The notes beneath the pieces were generated by a model. It did not search any database. It was not told the origin of the DNA and worked only from the letters and a program-made list of their open reading frames with translations. This document shows, piece by piece, positions 1 to 9,100 of a stretch of DNA of 64,000 nt (its first letter is position 1; every line of letters begins with the position of its first letter). The stretch covers positions 186,001 to 250,000 of the forward strand of contig JALSRK010000073.1 of assembly GCA_026984795.1 (NCBI GenBank), in the 5' to 3' direction. This DNA comes from Solibacteraceae bacterium. GTDB lineage: Bacteria > Acidobacteriota > Terriglobia > Bryobacterales > Bryobacteraceae. The position numbers and the translations under genes are program-made.

Positions 1-359
1 TGCAGGTGATCATTGGTTTGTCACTCCTTTCTCCTGCGGCCGGATCGGTTCCGTTGCCGGCCACAGGCCAAGAGAGGGTGCGCGGGCCCGGGCGCGGCCG
101 CGGGAACATGAGACGAAATCGTGCTGCCGCCTCTCGCGGCTGCTCCCGGGCTGTTTTGACCGGGGGCGACGGAATTTGCCGGTACTCGTAGTGTCCAGGC
201 CGGGGCGTCGAGACCCGGCCGCCGGGCCGCCAGCGCCCGCCTCCGGAGCCGCCTGACGGAACCGCCGTAGTCCCCGGCCGGGGACCCGATCGCAGCCTGA
301 AGCGTCTTATAGTATGCTGTAGATGTAGCATCTCAAACAGCACACGGAGGTCTCTTTTC
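1..359. other. Leading intergenic region with no supported gene
   Basis: I find no convincing gene here; the one short open frame (6-191) has no ribosome-binding site and arginine-rich low-complexity composition. Two small symmetric elements are visible: a perfect 16-base palindrome at 270-285 (GTCCCCGG and its complement) and an inverted repeat ATGCT/AGCAT with an 8-base gap at 314-331. The second lies just upstream of the TPR gene, close to a TATAGT hexamer (308-313) that could be a -10 box; no good -35 is present. Confidence 0.5.
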
Positions 360-1526
360 ATGACGGCAGTGGCCCGCAAGCTGGCTGTCGCGGCTGGCTT
401 TACGATCCTTTACTTTTTTGTGTTCGCCGCTGCGGCGGCGGCGCAAACGTCCGCCATCGAGGGCGAGGTGATCGGCGAGGACGGCCAGCCGGTCAAAGGC
501 GCACTGATCCTCATCGAGCGGCAGGATATCCGTGGCACGTACAAGGTCAAGACCAACAAGAAAGGCCACTTCTTCCATGCGGGCCTCCCGCTGGGGATCT
601 ACGTGGTGAAGTGCCTGATCAACGATAAGGTGGTTGACCAGGTCCGGGGGGTGCGCACTACCCTTGGCGAGAACACGAAGGTCGATTTCGATCTCCAGGC
701 CCTGGCGCGCAAGCGGCAGGCTCTGCAACAGGCCGCAGCTACCGGACAGCTTACCGAGGAGCAGATGCGGGGGCTGACCCCGGAGCAACGGGAGGCGCTC
801 AAACGGCAGATGGAAGCCCGCGCCAAGGCGATGCGCAAGAACAAGGCGCTCAACGACGCCTACAACGCGGCCATGCAAGCCAAGCAGGCCCGGCAATGGG
901 ATGTGGCGATCCAGAACTTCTTGAAAGCGACGGAGATCGATCCGAAGCAGCACGTCGTCTGGGCGCAGCTCGCCGATACCTACGTGAACAAGGCAAACTC
1001 TCTGGCCGGCCCGGCGCGGCAGGAGGCCCTCAACAAAGCGATCGAAGCCTACCAGAAGGTACTCGAACTGATGCCTGAAGACGCTGCGTACCACAACAAC
1101 TTCGGGCTCGTGCTCGCCCGTGCGGGGCGCCTCGACGAAGCTCAGGCCGAGCTGAAGAAGGCCGCCGAGCTGAACCCGGCTGATGCCGGCAAATACTACT
1201 ACAACCTGGGCGCCGTTCTCGTGAACACCGGCAAGCAGGACGAAGCCATGCAGGCCTTCAAGATGGCCATCGACGCCGATCCGACGTACGCCAACGCCTG
1301 GTTCCAGTACGGCATGGCCCTGCTGGCGAAGGCCACGATCGGCAAGGACGGGTCCATCATCCCGCCGGAAGGCACGAAGGAGGCTCTGCAGAAATACCTG
1401 GAACTGGCCCCGAACGGGCCCTTCGCCGCGTCTGCCCAGGGAGCGCTGCAATCACTACAAGGCAAAGTCCAGACCGAGTACACCAATCCGGAAGCGCAAA
1501 AGAAGAAGCGCCGCAAGAAGAAGTGA
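360..1526 (+). CDS. Secreted TPR protein with carboxypeptidase-regulatory-like domain
   Basis: 388 residues. The N-terminus is a signal peptide (hydrophobic stretch about residues 8-29 ending AAAAAAQ). Residues about 30-115 form a beta-sandwich of the carboxypeptidase-regulatory-like type (IEGEVIGEDGQPVKGALILI), a domain common in acidobacterial envelope proteins. At least four TPR units follow between about 165 and 340 (for example YHNNFGLVLARAGRLDEAQA and YYYNLGAVLVNTGKQDEAMQ). The tail is very basic (KKKRRKKK). The start is set by GGAGG at 346-350. A strong intrinsic terminator follows, so it is probably transcribed alone. Role inferred: periplasmic scaffold in an unknown complex. Confidence 0.9.
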   Translation: MTAVARKLAVAAGFTILYFFVFAAAAAAQTSAIEGEVIGEDGQPVKGALILIERQDIRGTYKVKTNKKGHFFHAGLPLGIYVVKCLINDKVVDQVRGVRTTLGENTKVDFDLQALARKRQALQQAAATGQLTEEQMRGLTPEQREALKRQMEARAKAMRKNKALNDAYNAAMQAKQARQWDVAIQNFLKATEIDPKQHVVWAQLADTYVNKANSLAGPARQEALNKAIEAYQKVLELMPEDAAYHNNFGLVLARAGRLDEAQAELKKAAELNPADAGKYYYNLGAVLVNTGKQDEAMQAFKMAIDADPTYANAWFQYGMALLAKATIGKDGSIIPPEGTKEALQKYLELAPNGPFAASAQGALQSLQGKVQTEYTNPEAQKKKRRKKK

Positions 1527-1589
1527 GCCGCGCCGCTGGTGGGGTGAGAAGCACTGGTTGATCCGGTGATGCAGTTCCGAATGAGGAGT

Positions 1590-1614
1590 GGGCGCCCCCG
1601 GGGGCGCCCTTTTG
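1590..1614 (+). terminator. Rho-independent terminator after the TPR gene
   Basis: A perfect 10-bp stem (GGGCGCCCCC then its exact complement, 1590-1609, effectively no loop before breathing) is followed by TTTT and further T-rich sequence. It sits 63 bases after the stop of the TPR gene. Confidence 0.8.
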
Positions 1615-1621
1615 CTTGCTT

Positions 1622-1888
1622 ATGCTCCGGTTTCTGCTCGGTCTGATCCTTGCGATCTTCCTGATCACCCTCATTCGGGCGGTCGTCGGATTCGTGGGCA
1701 GGGCGGTGGCACAACTCTTCGAGCCGGAATCCGGCCGTTCCCGCCCGCGCACGCCTTCTGGGGGGGAACTGGTCCAGGATCCGGTGTGCGGCATTTACGT
1801 CTCGAACCGGACGAGCGTGCGCAAGACGGTAAAAGGCAAGACCTACTACTTCTGCTCGGAAGCCTGCCGGGACAAGTTCCACGGCTGA
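1622..1888 (+). CDS. Small membrane-anchored YHS-domain protein
   Basis: About 88 residues. Residues about 3-25 form one transmembrane helix (LRFLLGLILAIFLITLIRAV), then a linker, then a C-terminal YHS-like metal-binding module with DPVCGIYV and YYFCSEACRDKF, the usual two-Cys-cluster pattern of this family. YHS modules are found in metal-transport ATPases and phenol/toluene monooxygenases, where they are thought to bind metal. The start is uncertain: a TTG at 1616 is in frame two codons earlier, and neither start has a clear ribosome-binding site because the upstream terminator stem abuts it. Possible metal sensor or chaperone at the membrane; function unknown. Confidence 0.7.
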   Translation: MLRFLLGLILAIFLITLIRAVVGFVGRAVAQLFEPESGRSRPRTPSGGELVQDPVCGIYVSNRTSVRKTVKGKTYYFCSEACRDKFHG

Positions 1889-1902
1889 CGCTGCTGCGGC
1901 CC

Positions 1903-3330
1903 TCAGACCCGCCAGCAGATCAACTTGGGCTCGGTCATCTCCTCGATGGCGTACTTGGGCCCTTCCCGGCCCGTTCCGCTCATCTTCACGCCGCCGTACG
2001 GCATCTGGTCCACGCGGAACTGCGGGACGTCGTTGATCATCACGCCGCCGACTTCAATCTCGCGGGCGGCCCGGAATGCCTTCTCCAGATCCCGGGTATA
2101 GATGCCCGCCTGGAGTCCGTAGTCGGAGGCGTTGGTGAGCCGGATCGCCTCTTCGAGGGTCTCGTAGGCCTTCACCGCCACCACCGGCCCGAACGCTTCC
2201 CGGCAGGAGATCTTGACTCCGGGAGGCACGTCGACGAGGACCGCCGGCGTAACCGTCGCGTAGCGCCGCTCGCCGCCGCAGAGCAGTTTGGCGCCCGCCG
2301 CCACGGCCTCCTCGATCCATTCGACGATCCGTTTCGCATCGGCTTCCGTGATCAAGGAGCTGACCTCGGTCTTCGGATCGTGGGGATGTCCGATGACCAG
2401 CTTCCCGGTCGCGGCCACGAAACGCTCGACGAACTCGTCCCGGATGGCTCGGTGCACGTAGATCCGCTGGACCGAGATGCAAACCTGCCCCGAGTGGGCA
2501 AAGCTCCCGATTACACACCGCGGCACGGCGGCGTCCAGATCGGCATCCGGCTCGAGGATCACCGCCGAGTTGTTGCCCAGCTCGAGCGTCACCCGCTTCA
2601 TCCCGGCTTCCCGTTTGATGCCGATCCCCACCTCGGCGCTGCCCGTGAAGGTGATCATCGCCACTTCGGGATGCCGGACGATCTGCCGGCCAATCGCTCC
2701 GCCGGGCCCGGTCACCACGTTCAGCGCCCCGTCGGGCAAGCCGCTCTCCTGAAAGATCGCCGCCATCTTCAGAGCCGTGATCGGAGTCGTCGAGGCGGGC
2801 TTGTGCACCACCGTGTTGCCGGCGGCCACCGCCGGGCCGATCTTGTGCATGGCCAGGTTCAGCGGGAAGTTGAACGGCGTGATCGCCGCCACCACCCCGA
2901 CCGGCTCGCGCACCGTGATCGCCATCCGGCCCTTGCCGGGCGGTGAAGCCTCCATCGGCACCACCTCGCCGGCGAGACGGTGGGCTTCTTCGGCCGAGAA
3001 GGTCAGCGTCGAGATCGCCCGCTCCACCTCGATGCGGGCCTCGCGCAGCGGCTTGCCGCTCTCCGAGCTGATGGTCAGCGCCATGTCTTCGCGGCGGCCG
3101 GCGAGCAGCGACGCCGCCGTCTGCAGGATTGCCGCCCGCTCGGCCGGCGTCATCCGCCGCATGATGTTGCGCATGCCGGCGGCAGCCTTTACTGCGGCGT
3201 CCACTTCCGCTTCACCGGCGGCGAAGACGTGGCCGATCTCGGAACCGTCGTAGGGAAGCCGCACGGCCATCCGCGTCCCGGTTCTCACCGGCCGGCCGCC
3301 GATCAGCATCGGGTATTCCATGTCCTTCAT
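1903..3330 (-). CDS. NAD(P)-dependent aldehyde dehydrogenase
   Basis: 475 residues, the normal length for the aldehyde dehydrogenase superfamily, and soluble. The active-site glutamate motif (VTLELGNNSAVI) and catalytic cysteine motif (SGQVCISVQRIYVH) are intact, as are the cofactor-binding TPFNFPLN and FTGSAEVG segments. The VDQMPYGGVKMSGTGREGP region near the end fits the lactaldehyde / non-phosphorylating glyceraldehyde-3-phosphate / sulfolactaldehyde dehydrogenase branch. It oxidises an aldehyde to the acid; the substrate cannot be read from sequence. It lacks the acyl-CoA-type active site of the BMC aldehyde dehydrogenase at 56.4 kb and is unrelated to that locus. It stands alone, convergent with the YHS gene. 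Confidence 0.9.
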   Translation of the reverse strand: MKDMEYPMLIGGRPVRTGTRMAVRLPYDGSEIGHVFAAGEAEVDAAVKAAAGMRNIMRRMTPAERAAILQTAASLLAGRREDMALTISSESGKPLREARIEVERAISTLTFSAEEAHRLAGEVVPMEASPPGKGRMAITVREPVGVVAAITPFNFPLNLAMHKIGPAVAAGNTVVHKPASTTPITALKMAAIFQESGLPDGALNVVTGPGGAIGRQIVRHPEVAMITFTGSAEVGIGIKREAGMKRVTLELGNNSAVILEPDADLDAAVPRCVIGSFAHSGQVCISVQRIYVHRAIRDEFVERFVAATGKLVIGHPHDPKTEVSSLITEADAKRIVEWIEEAVAAGAKLLCGGERRYATVTPAVLVDVPPGVKISCREAFGPVVAVKAYETLEEAIRLTNASDYGLQAGIYTRDLEKAFRAAREIEVGGVMINDVPQFRVDQMPYGGVKMSGTGREGPKYAIEEMTEPKLICWRV

Positions 3331-3426
3331 GATAGGAAACGGCAGCCGGCCCCTGCCCGGAACATACGCATGCTGTCCCCGGGGCTACCCGGCGCCGGAC
3401 TCCCTCCACCGCCCGGTGGATTCCCG

Positions 3427-4557
3427 CTACGCCGAGCCGCCGCCGGGCGCAGATTCACTCATGGGATGCAGTTCCTCGAAAGGCTCCCGCCGGTGAAGAG
3501 AGACATAGGCCACCAGCATCACCACCATGGCGAGCCCGATCAGCGCCAGGAACGCGGTGAGACGCCCGACGAGGCGGATCGAGGCGAAGGCGTCCCGGGC
3601 GCCCTGCGAGACCAGCACCACCCAACTCAGATTCCGGTAGTCCTCCTTCAGCCCGGTGTCGGCGAACCCGATCAGGCGCTGGCCCAGCTCCGGCACTGAA
3701 GTGACGAGGTAGCCGGTCTGCCGCCCTCCGATCGTCCGCAAGCTGTCCTGAACGGCCAGGAACTCCGGGGAGGTCATCTTGGTGGCCAGGCTCGCATCGG
3801 GCGCTGCGATCACCGTCCCGTCATCTTTCACCAGGCTCACCTGGAGGTTGAGTGGGGGATGGGGCTGGTTGACGAAGGCGAAGAGGCTCGATACGTCCAC
3901 CAGGGCATCCACCGTGCCGATGAATCTGTTGGTTCCGGCTTCGAGAATCGGGACGCCGACGCCGATGTAGCTGGATCTCGTCACGTCGTCGTAGAGGACA
4001 TCGGTGATGTTCACGGCGCCCCGCCCTTCGGCATAGATCGCCTGCCAGTAGTCCTCGTCAGCCTGGAAGTAGTCGAGCGTCTTGTGAGTCGCCGCCACCG
4101 TCGCTCCCCGGGCGTCAGTCACGGTGATGCGGAGGATGCGTGGATCCAACTCCTGGCAACGCCGAAGCCAGACCGAAGCCGGCGACGAGAGGATCCGCTC
4201 GACGACCGGCCCGGCCTCTGGTCCATTCCAACCCTCTTCGATGCGCTGGATGCGGCCGGCGAATACCTTGTCGGACGCGCCGCGATAGCTCCGGTTCGCC
4301 TCGTTGACGGCCCGAATCACCACCGGAGCCGTAGCGATACCCCCTACTTGAATGACACGTTCGTGGATGAAGTCCGAGATCTCATTCGCCGTGGATTCGG
4401 CAAAGATCTTGAAATGGGTTCCGATGGTCCGCTGGAGTTCCTTGTCGCTCTTGGTGATGGCATAGAGCGCCACGACGCAGATCGGCGCCACCGTCACCAG
4501 AAGCCCGATCAGCAAGCGCCGGAAGGAGATCCGGAGTTCGAAGCTTTGCGTGGGCAT
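3427..4557 (-). CDS. Orphan membrane Cache-type sensor protein
   Basis: 376 residues. There is a transmembrane helix at about 13-35 (RRLLIGLLVTVAPICVVALY), a large extracytoplasmic region of about 290 residues with double-Cache features (for example YFQADEDYWQAIYAEGRGAV and SSYIGVGVPILE), then a second helix at about 331-353. The protein ends about 25 residues later. Cache domains normally sense small ligands and pass the signal to HAMP, kinase, GGDEF or methyl-accepting domains; none is present here and no partner kinase lies beside it. It may work with a separate partner or be a reduced sensor. Start ATG follows a modest purine-rich site. Confidence 0.8.
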   Translation of the reverse strand: MPTQSFELRISFRRLLIGLLVTVAPICVVALYAITKSDKELQRTIGTHFKIFAESTANEISDFIHERVIQVGGIATAPVVIRAVNEANRSYRGASDKVFAGRIQRIEEGWNGPEAGPVVERILSSPASVWLRRCQELDPRILRITVTDARGATVAATHKTLDYFQADEDYWQAIYAEGRGAVNITDVLYDDVTRSSYIGVGVPILEAGTNRFIGTVDALVDVSSLFAFVNQPHPPLNLQVSLVKDDGTVIAAPDASLATKMTSPEFLAVQDSLRTIGGRQTGYLVTSVPELGQRLIGFADTGLKEDYRNLSWVVLVSQGARDAFASIRLVGRLTAFLALIGLAMVVMLVAYVSLHRREPFEELHPMSESAPGGGSA

Positions 4558-4723
4558 GGGTGCCTCCCCGGGGATGTGTACAGAGAAACGTCAGGCCAAC
4601 CGGCCGGCGGCGAAGCGTGTCAGCAGGGCCACCTGGGCCGGCGGGGTGGGCGTGCATGATCGCCTCCGCCCCCAGAATACGGGAAGATTCTGCAAGCGGC
4701 GGAACTTTTTCCGGCGAAGGACC

Positions 4724-4918
4724 CTACCCGGCCGCCTTGAGCAGCCGCGCCGGCAGCGTCACCACGGCCCAGAGAAGATCCAGCGCCGCCCCCACGGCGA
4801 TACCCAGCAAACGGAAAGGCAGCAGGAGGAGCCAGACGATCGGGTAGGCGACGAGCGCCAGTAGCGCCAACGGCCAACACAGCACGAAAAGGATGCACCA
4901 GAGCAGAAACGTCAGCAT
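4724..4918 (-). CDS. Small hydrophobic membrane protein
   Basis: 64 residues, almost entirely hydrophobic, with two predicted membrane helices (FLLWCILFVLCWPLALLALV and a second at about 26-52). I do not recognise a family. It reads minus, divergent from the GntR regulator gene across a 263-base region that holds the direct repeat. A short leucine-rich frame in GC-rich DNA can arise by chance, so the call is moderate. The good hydrophobicity pattern and the position favour a real gene. Confidence 0.5.
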   Translation of the reverse strand: MLTFLLWCILFVLCWPLALLALVAYPIVWLLLLPFRLLGIAVGAALDLLWAVVTLPARLLKAAG

Positions 4919-5040
4919 TTCGCTGTCTTCCTTACAATCGTGTACGAAGCCGGCAAACTTAGCGTTCCGGAGATCTCTTCAACACCGGGCTCACCGCCGC
5001 TCTTGCCCGCCGGTTGACGTTCCATCCGCCGAGGCTGGCT

Positions 5041-5082
5041 CTTCTGGTAACCTGTAAGAGAATCCGGCAAGGCGACAGAGCG
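5041..5082 (+). repeat. Direct repeat copy 1 upstream of gntR-family gene
   Basis: A 42-base unit beginning CTTCTGGTAACCTGTAAGAG. It is repeated 72 bases downstream with a single mismatch (G5072 versus C5144). The unit ends 99 bases before the regulator start codon. It is inferred to be a regulator-binding element. Confidence 0.75.
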
Positions 5083-5112
5083 CCGCGCTGTGCGCGGTGG
5101 TCGTAGGCATTC

Positions 5113-5154
5113 CTTCTGGTAACCTGTAAGAGAATCCGGCAACGCGACAGAGCG
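5113..5154 (+). repeat. Direct repeat copy 2 upstream of gntR-family gene
   Basis: Second copy of the 42-base unit, 41 of 42 bases identical to the first, separated from it by 30 unrelated bases. It ends 27 bases before the ATG of the GntR-family gene, which is where an autoregulatory operator would be expected. Confidence 0.75.
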
Positions 5155-5181
5155 GTTTCTTGCCGGCCGAGGATTGAGCAT

Positions 5182-6003
5182 ATGTCTGATGACAACTCGC
5201 TGGGCCACGAAGCCCCGACGACGGAAGCGTACCCAGCCGCGCGAGTCAAGATCGAGCCGATCGTACGTCGGGATTTGACGATCGAAACGCTTTCCCGGCT
5301 CGCCAAGCTCATTGGCGGACTGAAACCAGGCGCTCGCTTGCCTACCGAGCGGGAGCTTTGCCAGATGTTGGGGGTCGGCCGCTCGACGCTTCGCGAGGTG
5401 ATCCGGACACTGGACTTTCTCGGCGTGGTCCAGGTCCGGCAAGGATCCGGAACTTACGTGGCGGGCGCCGACGACGGCGGAGTCGAGAAGCTGCTCGCGG
5501 TTGGCCTCGCTTTAGAGCGCTGCTCGGTGGGCGAGATCGTTGAGGTGCGGCGGATCCTGGAGGAGCAAGCGGCCAGGCTGGCGGCGTTGCACCGTACCGA
5601 AGGGGAACTGGCGCACATGGAGGAGGTTGTGGCGCGCATGAAGGCTTCCGCCCGCGAGCCGGCTCAGGCCGCTTCTTTGGACCTGGAGTTCCATATTCTG
5701 GTGGCGCGGGCCAGTCACAACGGGGTTCTCGCCCACTTGCTGGCGGGCTTCCGGCCGCTGCTGGAGCTCTGGATTCAGCGGGCCGTCCGCCAGCCCGAAG
5801 TCATCGAGGAAATCGTCACCGAGCATGCCGCTGTGCTCCGGGCTATCGCGGATCAGAATCCCGACGCCGCCCGGGCCCGGATGTTCCTTCATTTGACGGA
5901 GGCGGCGGCGCGATTGTACCAGACGCTGGGCAAAGACCACTCCACAGCCAGCTACCTGCCTGCATTGCTGGGTTCCAGCCCGGGACCCGACGGATCCACC
6001 TGA
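5182..6003 (+). CDS. GntR-family (FadR subfamily) transcriptional regulator
   Basis: 273 residues. A winged helix-turn-helix occupies about residues 27-92, with the signature LPTERELCQMLGVGRSTLRE and wing VRQGSGTYV. An all-helical FCD ligand-binding domain follows (about 115-255), with metal/ligand positions visible in DLEFHILVARASHN, TEHAAVL and MFLHL. FCD-type GntR proteins usually bind organic acids, sugar acids or acyl-CoA and repress uptake and catabolic genes. The 3-prime neighbour is a TonB-dependent receptor with its own strong promoter, followed by hydrolases, so this is the likely regulator of that cluster. The upstream 42-base direct repeats may be its operator. Ligand unknown. Confidence 0.92.
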   Translation: MSDDNSLGHEAPTTEAYPAARVKIEPIVRRDLTIETLSRLAKLIGGLKPGARLPTERELCQMLGVGRSTLREVIRTLDFLGVVQVRQGSGTYVAGADDGGVEKLLAVGLALERCSVGEIVEVRRILEEQAARLAALHRTEGELAHMEEVVARMKASAREPAQAASLDLEFHILVARASHNGVLAHLLAGFRPLLELWIQRAVRQPEVIEEIVTEHAAVLRAIADQNPDAARARMFLHLTEAAARLYQTLGKDHSTASYLPALLGSSPGPDGST

Positions 6004-6021
6004 GACGCCCATAGTGGCGGG

Positions 6022-6050
6022 TTGACAGAAAAGCGAACCGCCCGTATACT
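6022..6050 (+). promoter_or_regulatory. Near-consensus sigma-70 promoter for the TonB receptor
   Basis: TTGACA (6022-6027), a 17-base spacer, then TATACT (6045-6050): 11 of 12 consensus bases with ideal spacing. Transcription should begin near 6057, leaving a leader of about 75 bases. It lies just after the stop of the GntR gene, so the receptor has its own promoter. Confidence 0.85.
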
Positions 6051-6132
6051 CGAATGAACAGACAACTGATGTATTATGTCTTTCCTGACCGATTTCGCCA
6101 TCAGGAGTCCAATCCCTTCAGGAGTCTAGATC

Positions 6133-9100
6133 ATGCTTGTCCCATTGCGTTTCTGCCTCCTCCTCGCTGGGGCCGCCACCGCTTCTGTGGCCTTCGCCCA
6201 GAGCTCGACCGCTTCGCTTCGAGGCGTCGTCACGGATCCGACCGGCGCCGTCGTCCCCGGCGCTACTGTGACGCTCACCGACGTCGAGCGCAACCTCGAA
6301 TACTCCACGAGGACCGACGAAGCAGGCCGGTACACGCTCACCCGTTTGCTGCCTAGTACCTATGATCTCGCCGTCGAGGCGCCGGGTTTCGAGAAATACG
6401 TATACAGCGGCTTCGACTTGAAAGTCGCCCAACAGGCCACCATCGACATGGAGCTGACCGTCGGCATGCCCACAACCACGGTCGAAGTCACCGGGGCGCC
6501 GCCGCTCCTCGATATGACTTCGGCTGAACTCGGGCAAGCGGTCGAGAACACTTACGTCCTCTCGATTCCTCTGATCAATCGGGAGTTCATGCGGCTAGTC
6601 TTTCTCGCCCCCGGCGTCACGCCGGTGGACAACGACCCCGGTTTGGGCAACATGAGCAATCCCACGCGTTTCGTGAGCAACGGCGTGCGCGCGGGCACCT
6701 CGGACGTCTTCATCGATGGCGGTCTCGTGAGCTCGGTGGAGCAAAACAACGCCGGCGGGAAATTCCTCGAGATGAAGCCGAACGTCGAAGCGATCCAGGA
6801 GTTCAAGGTCCAGACCAATTTCTTCAGCGCCGAGTACGGCAATACCGGGGGCACCGTTGTCAATCTGGTGAGCAAGAGCGGCGCGAACGAATTCCACGGC
6901 TCGCTCTATGAGTTCCACCGGCGCGGCGAGTTGACGGCGAACAGCTTCTTCGCCAAGCGCGCGGGCAGTTCGAGCGTGCCCAACTACACCTACAACAAGT
7001 TCGGCGGCACCATCGGAGGGCCGGTGACCTTGCCGAAGATCTACAACGGCAAGAATCGTACCTTCTTTTTCGTAGACGTCGACATCGACGAGACGAGCAG
7101 CGCCCAGCGCGCCTTCCGGACGGTACCGACGCTGCTGGAGCGGGCCGGCGACTTTTCGGAAACGCGGGACAAGAAGGGCCGCCTCTATGTCATCTACAAT
7201 CCGTTCGACACCTTTACCGCTCCTGACGGTTCCGTGCGGCGCAGGCCCTTCCCTGGCAACGTCATCCCCGGCTCGATGCACGACCCGGTGGCCGTGAACC
7301 TGCTCAAGTACTACCCCGAACCGAATTCCGAAGGCCAGCCTTTCACCCACGCCAGGAACCTCTTTGCGGAAGGGACGAAAAACGCGGAGAACTACCAGAC
7401 GTCGGTCCGGCTCGACCACGCGCTTTCGGACCGCCAGCGGCTCTACGGCCGTTACGGATGGAACCGTTCGGGCCCAGGGAAGCCCTTCCGCGCCTATGGG
7501 GATTCTCCCGCCGACAAAGCTTTGAGTTGGCTTTCCTACACCAACGTCGCCTCCGTAGAGTACACGTTCACCCAGAACCCGACGACGGTCTGGAGCGCCC
7601 GCTACAACCTCAGCCGCCAAACCGTGGACAATGTGACCGTAAGCGATGGATTCGATCCAACGACCCTGGGGCTTCCGCCGATCGTGCTGACCGCGGGAGT
7701 GAAGCGCTTTCCGACGGTTTCCATCCAAGGCTACAGCGGCCTGGGGCCAAAACCAAACGCCGGCCGGCGGCGCCGCACGACCACCCACAGCACGGCCTAC
7801 AGCGTCACCAAGATCATCGGCGGACACTCCCTCAAGGCCGGCGGCGAATCCCGTTCTTATTTGATCAATGCCGCGAGCCCTTACGCGCCGGTAGGCCGGT
7901 TCGCCTTCAACCGGCGGGAAACGAGTCAGAGCCCCTTCGTTTCCAAGTCTGCGCAGGGCAACGCGGTGGCCTCCATGCTGCTTGGCTGGGGCCGTTCGGG
8001 CACTTACGGCATCAACGAGCACCCGGCCTCGGCCTCCCAATACCACGGCTGGTACGTTCAGGACAATTGGAAAGTCACCCGCAGGCTGACGCTCAATCTG
8101 GGCCTGCGTTACGATTTCGAGCTTCCGCGAACCGAACGCTACGATCGTTACACCTGGTTCGACTTCGACATGCGCTCACCGATCGACGAGGAGGTGCCGG
8201 AGTTGGATCTAAGCGGCGGGCTGCGTTTCACCAGCCGCGAGGTCCGGAGCCCGTTCGACAAGGATCTGAACAATATCCAGCCGCGCTTCGGCTTCGCCTA
8301 CGCTGTCACCGGCAAGATGACGGTCCGTGGCGGCTACGGTCTCTACTACACGGTGAGTAAGACTCTTCCGCTGACGGAGCTCGGTCCGCCCTTCGCTGTT
8401 CGCACTCCTGTTCTGTGGAGCCTCGACGGCGGCGTGAGCCGGTACGCTTCCCTCAGCAACCCCTGGCCTGACGGGCTGATCTTTCCGAGCGGGAAGTCCC
8501 AAGGCGCGGCCACCTTCCTCGGCCAGAAGCTGAACACCCAATCCCGGCCGAACCGGAACCCCCAGATCCAGCAGTGGGCCTTCTCCATTCAGCGGGCTCT
8601 GCCTTCCACCTCACTCTTAGAGATCAACTACACCGGAACGAAGGGAACGTACCTCTATTTCCCTGACCTCGAAAACGTGAACCGCCTGCACCCGGTCTAC
8701 TGGGACTTGGGACGTCCCGAGTTGAACAAGAAGGTTCCCAATCCCTTTCACGGAGTCATCACCGATCCCACGTCGCCCTTGAGCCGGCCGACGGTCGTGT
8801 TCCATCAACTGCTCCGGCCCTACCCGCAGTACACGGGCCTCACCGTATCGACTCCCACAATCGCGAACTCCATCTACCACGCCCTGCAGGTAAAGTTCGA
8901 AAAGCGAATGTCGCACGGCATCAGCGCCATCGCCCACTACACTTGGGCGAAGATGATCGACGACGCCTCCAACAGCGGTTACGACTTTTTCGGAGGCGAC
9001 TCTGCCGTTCAGAACTTCTGGAACCTTCGCCTGGAAAGGTCTCTGTCGGTGACCGACGTCAGGCACCGTGCCGTGGTGAGCTTCGTCTGGGAACTGCCCT

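Noticed and set aside
6-191. Short open frame at the window start
   Set aside because: No ribosome-binding site, no recognisable domain, low-complexity Arg/Gly composition.
1903-3330. Linking this aldehyde dehydrogenase to the microcompartment locus
   Set aside because: It has the SGQVC active site of non-acylating enzymes, no encapsulation-like tail, and lies more than 50 kb away.
5041-5154. Two 42-base repeats with a 30-base spacer, CRISPR-like
   Set aside because: Only two copies, no further units at the 72-base period on either side, and no cas genes in the window. A regulatory element fits better.
4912-5442. Long minus-strand frame containing the peptide repeat RSVALPDSLTGYQK
   Set aside because: It overlaps the well-supported GntR gene on the other strand; the peptide repeat only reflects the DNA repeat, whose 72-base period keeps frame.
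6595-8046. 483-residue frame antisense to the TonB receptor gene
   Set aside because: No family likeness or ribosome-binding site; the sense strand encodes a clear receptor.
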